A DNA stretch of 64,000 nt, from assembly GCA_964526295.1 (NCBI GenBank), contig CAZGKW010000007.1:1-64000 (forward strand), in the 5' to 3' direction. Position numbers and translations under genes: made by a program. Positions 62,226-64,000 of this stretch are shown in pieces. A model generated the notes under the pieces. It did not search any database. It worked only from the letters and a program-made list of their open reading frames with translations, and was not told the origin of the DNA. The first letter of the stretch is position 1. Each line of letters begins with the position of its first letter. The stretch comes from CAZGKW01 sp964526295 (GTDB lineage: Bacteria; Planctomycetota; Phycisphaerae; FEN-1346).

Positions 62226-62909
62226 TCAGGACTTCAAACGCTTCCTGCTGTACGATCCCAGAAACCCGAGCCCAATAAGGCCGGAAGCCAACGTTACCGG
62301 TTCGGGAATCACGTAACCAGGTTCAAGGTCCACTTCAATCCTGAGCGTAGCGTAGTCTATGGCCGCATCGTCAGTCAAACGCATGTCGAGTACCCCGTCT
62401 TGGAGAAGCGGAAGCCTATCATCCCCCAAGACGTTCGCGAGGTCGAGCGTCCTCATGCTAGTTCCCGACTCAGGGACGGGGAGCCACCCTAGGTCGCTGA
62501 AGGTGTAGTATGGATAGTCCTCAATGGGGTTGTCCTTGTGAAACACCACCCAGTCGGTGGTCACCAGGCCATCCGTCGCTCGCAAAGCGAAAGTCAGCGT
62601 AGCTGCCGTCACTTGCTCTCCTGTCGCAAGCGAAAACTCCAGCGTGAACGGCACCAACTGGTTGGCGTGGAGTTCGTCAAAGTCGGACGTTCGAGGAACA
62701 CGAGGGACTGCAAGCCAAGCTTGCATGCCCGGACTCAGATATACGTCATCTTCGCTTCCTGCGCCTTCGTAGGTGAACCCGTCAGCGTCGCCCAGCAGGT
62801 ACTCACGGGTTTCAGGATATGTTATGGCTAGGGCTGGGACCTGGGCGCAGGCGAAGAAGCCAATCCCACCGGCAACCAAAAAGGCAGCACACTTCCCAAG
62901 ACATGTCAT
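62226..62909 (-). CDS. PEP-CTERM sorting-domain protein
   Basis: A 227-residue exported protein with a signal peptide ending near VPALA. The C-terminus is a PEP-CTERM anchor: VIPEPVTLASGLIG, a hydrophobic stretch, then SRKRLK. The PEP motif is the recognition site of exosortase/PEP-CTERM systems, which place such proteins at the cell surface. The middle (about 60-195) is a beta-rich domain with no clear family. Function unknown. GGGGGAAG precedes the ATG. Confidence 0.85.
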   Translation of the reverse strand: MTCLGKCAAFLVAGGIGFFACAQVPALAITYPETREYLLGDADGFTYEGAGSEDDVYLSPGMQAWLAVPRVPRTSDFDELHANQLVPFTLEFSLATGEQVTAATLTFALRATDGLVTTDWVVFHKDNPIEDYPYYTFSDLGWLPVPESGTSMRTLDLANVLGDDRLPLLQDGVLDMRLTDDAAIDYATLRIEVDLEPGYVIPEPVTLASGLIGLGFLGSYSRKRLKS

Positions 62910-63023
62910 TCCGCTTCCCCCACTTTTACATTGTCATAAACATTCGGCGAACTGGGCAATGTACCTCAAGAACCCGGTTGCGTCAAATAGAAAATGGCGC
63001 GCTACTTAGTTCGAGTTGTGCAC

Positions 63024-63560
63024 TTATGCCGCTCGTGAACAGAGATCCGGCAGGGACTGAAGGGATTTGCGCGAACCCTGGTCCCAGGCCGGGGTCTCCG
63101 AAAACCGCTGTCGCAGCGACTGCCGCCGGAGGGTCGTCAGCAGGTCCGCGAACGCGGCCCGACGCTTCCGGCGGTACCACGGCCGGTGCGGAAAGGACAG
63201 ATGGCGATGGCCGTCCTGGACGAACCACAGGACGCTCAGACTGTACAGGAGCGGGGCCGTGGGAGCGGTCCGCTCGACGGCCCGGCGGGTCCAGCCCCGG
63301 GGCCCCTCGAAGCCCAGGTGCCCCTTGGCCACGCCGATGTCATGCTCCTCGCTCACCCACAGCAGCCGGGCCTCGCCCAGGTCGTCCACCAGGTCCGCCC
63401 CGTAGTCCCGCGGGACGAAGTTGCCGAACGGTCCGTTGAACATCGGCCAGGCGGGCGGCCGCGCGCCCTCGGCCGCTGCCGCCATGCCCACTCCCACCAG
63501 GGCGATCAGCAGCGTCGCGGCCCGCAGGATCCGAAGAACACTATTCGCGTTGCCGTGCAT
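63024..63560 (-). pseudogene. PQQ-like N-terminus fused to transposase tail
   Basis: The 178-residue frame joins two unrelated parts. Residues 1-80 are a signal peptide plus the start of a PQQ-like exported protein (WPMFNGPFGNF, then LLWVSEEHDIGVAKG). Residues about 81-178 match the C-terminal end of a DDE-type transposase: GWTRRAVERTAPTA, YSLSVLWF and HRPWYRRKRRAAFADLL. A deletion or insertion has joined them in frame. The start overlaps the upstream PQQ-like stop by 20 nt, so it was once downstream in that unit. Confidence 0.65.
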
Positions 63561-64000
63561 AAGGTTTGCTCCCGTGAACCTGGTTGTTCGGTGAGTTGCG
63601 CAGGTCGTAGCAGACGATCGCCCCCAAGGACGTGCGCAAGTAGATACGGCCGTCGTAGTAGGGAACCTCGATCGGCACGCCCGAGCCCGTTGCGGCGAAG
63701 TGCGGCGCGATCCAGCCGTGCGAGAGACGCTCCACCCGGCCGCCGGAGATGTCGAACCAGGACGCCCCGAACTGCCGGTCGTTGTGGACGACGTCGTAGA
63801 ACGTCATCATGTGGTCCCCGCAGAGCAGGATCTGGTTGAAGCCGTTCTTCTCCGGCGTCTCCGGAAGCGGGCGTACCTCCTGGAGGACCTCGCCGGTCTC
63901 CTCCCCGATGACGAACAGATATCGCTTGTCACGGAGGCCCTGGCTGTTGCCGAGCCAGACGATGCCGTCCCGGATCACCACCTTCCGGTGCGTGCCGGGG
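63541..64000 (-). CDS. PQQ-like beta-propeller protein, 3' end only
   Basis: Partial: the frame is open to the window edge, so the N-terminus lies outside. The visible 153 or so residues contain propeller-type strands IVWLGNSQGLRDKRYLFVIG, GRIYLRTSLGAIVCYDL and FYDVVHNDRQFGASWFDISG. Like the other PQQ-like proteins of this window, it is probably exported. It ends just before the truncated PQQ/transposase frame. Confidence 0.75.
   Translation of the reverse strand, partial: PGTHRKVVIRDGIVWLGNSQGLRDKRYLFVIGEETGEVLQEVRPLPETPEKNGFNQILLCGDHMMTFYDVVHNDRQFGASWFDISGGRVERLSHGWIAPHFAATGSGVPIEVPYYDGRIYLRTSLGAIVCYDLRNSPNNQVHGSKPYARQRE

Noticed and set aside
1..64000. rRNA, tRNA, integrase or complete insertion sequence
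   Set aside because: None was recognised; the only transposase trace is the C-terminal tail within 63024-63560.

Overview
The window is high-GC bacterial DNA, apart from an AT-richer stretch near the right end. Gene content points to an uncultured member of the Planctomycetota. It has several secreted PQQ-like beta-propeller proteins, a 3-keto-disaccharide hydrolase (DUF1080) protein, beta-helix lyases, a heparinase-like protein, two DUF6785/OPT-like membrane proteins, a HEAT-repeat lipoprotein next to ExbB/ExbD, and a PEP-CTERM protein. The taxonomic placement is inference; no rRNA or tRNA gene was seen.

Layout. 0-9.2 kb: a small putative leaderless gene, a secreted heparinase-like protein, then a leftward five-gene envelope operon (ExbB, single-pass membrane protein, ExbD, HEAT lipoprotein, small lipoprotein). 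9.4-13 kb: a methyltransferase, a promoter-plus-terminator leader, an aldo/keto reductase and a thioredoxin-fold protein. 13.1-14.0 kb: a non-coding mosaic of GC-rich palindromic repeats. 14.3-19.4 kb: a fasciclin lipoprotein, an ECF sigma factor, a cobalamin-binding protein with the light-sensor motif W-x9-EH, and a large beta-helix protein. 19.4-22.3 kb: polyamine genes (agmatinase carrying an 87-bp palindromic insertion, a deoxyhypusine-synthase-like protein, a pyruvoyl arginine decarboxylase). 22.6-31.2 kb: rhodanese, PQQ-like proteins, Fe-S aldo/keto reductase, SDR, esterase and DUF1080 protein.

31.2-41.2 kb is a divergent locus with two different glycyl radical enzymes, each with its own activase: leftward (beta-helix protein, GRE, activase, ROK kinase) and rightward (Gfo/Idh/MocA oxidoreductase, GRE, activase). 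The second GRE has unusual active-site and radical-site motifs. 41.2-44.4 kb holds two aldo/keto reductases and an epimerase. 44.5-59.3 kb is one leftward run of membrane genes: two MacB/LolD-type ATPases, two FtsX-type permeases (one a 1715-residue fusion to a degenerate M28 peptidase), a lone PqqD-like protein, an unknown protein and two OPT/DUF6785-like proteins.

59.4-63.6 kb is scarred: truncated 3' ends of a DadA-type oxidase and an uncharacterised gene, an AT-richer island of small zinc-ribbon and PEP-CTERM genes, and a PQQ gene start fused to the tail of a transposase. The best candidates for undescribed systems are the ECF sigma/B12 photosensor pair, the two-GRE locus, the ABC/PqqD/DUF6785 operon and the palindromic elements, one of which sits in frame inside agmatinase. 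All coordinates and motifs were read by eye; no database search was run.
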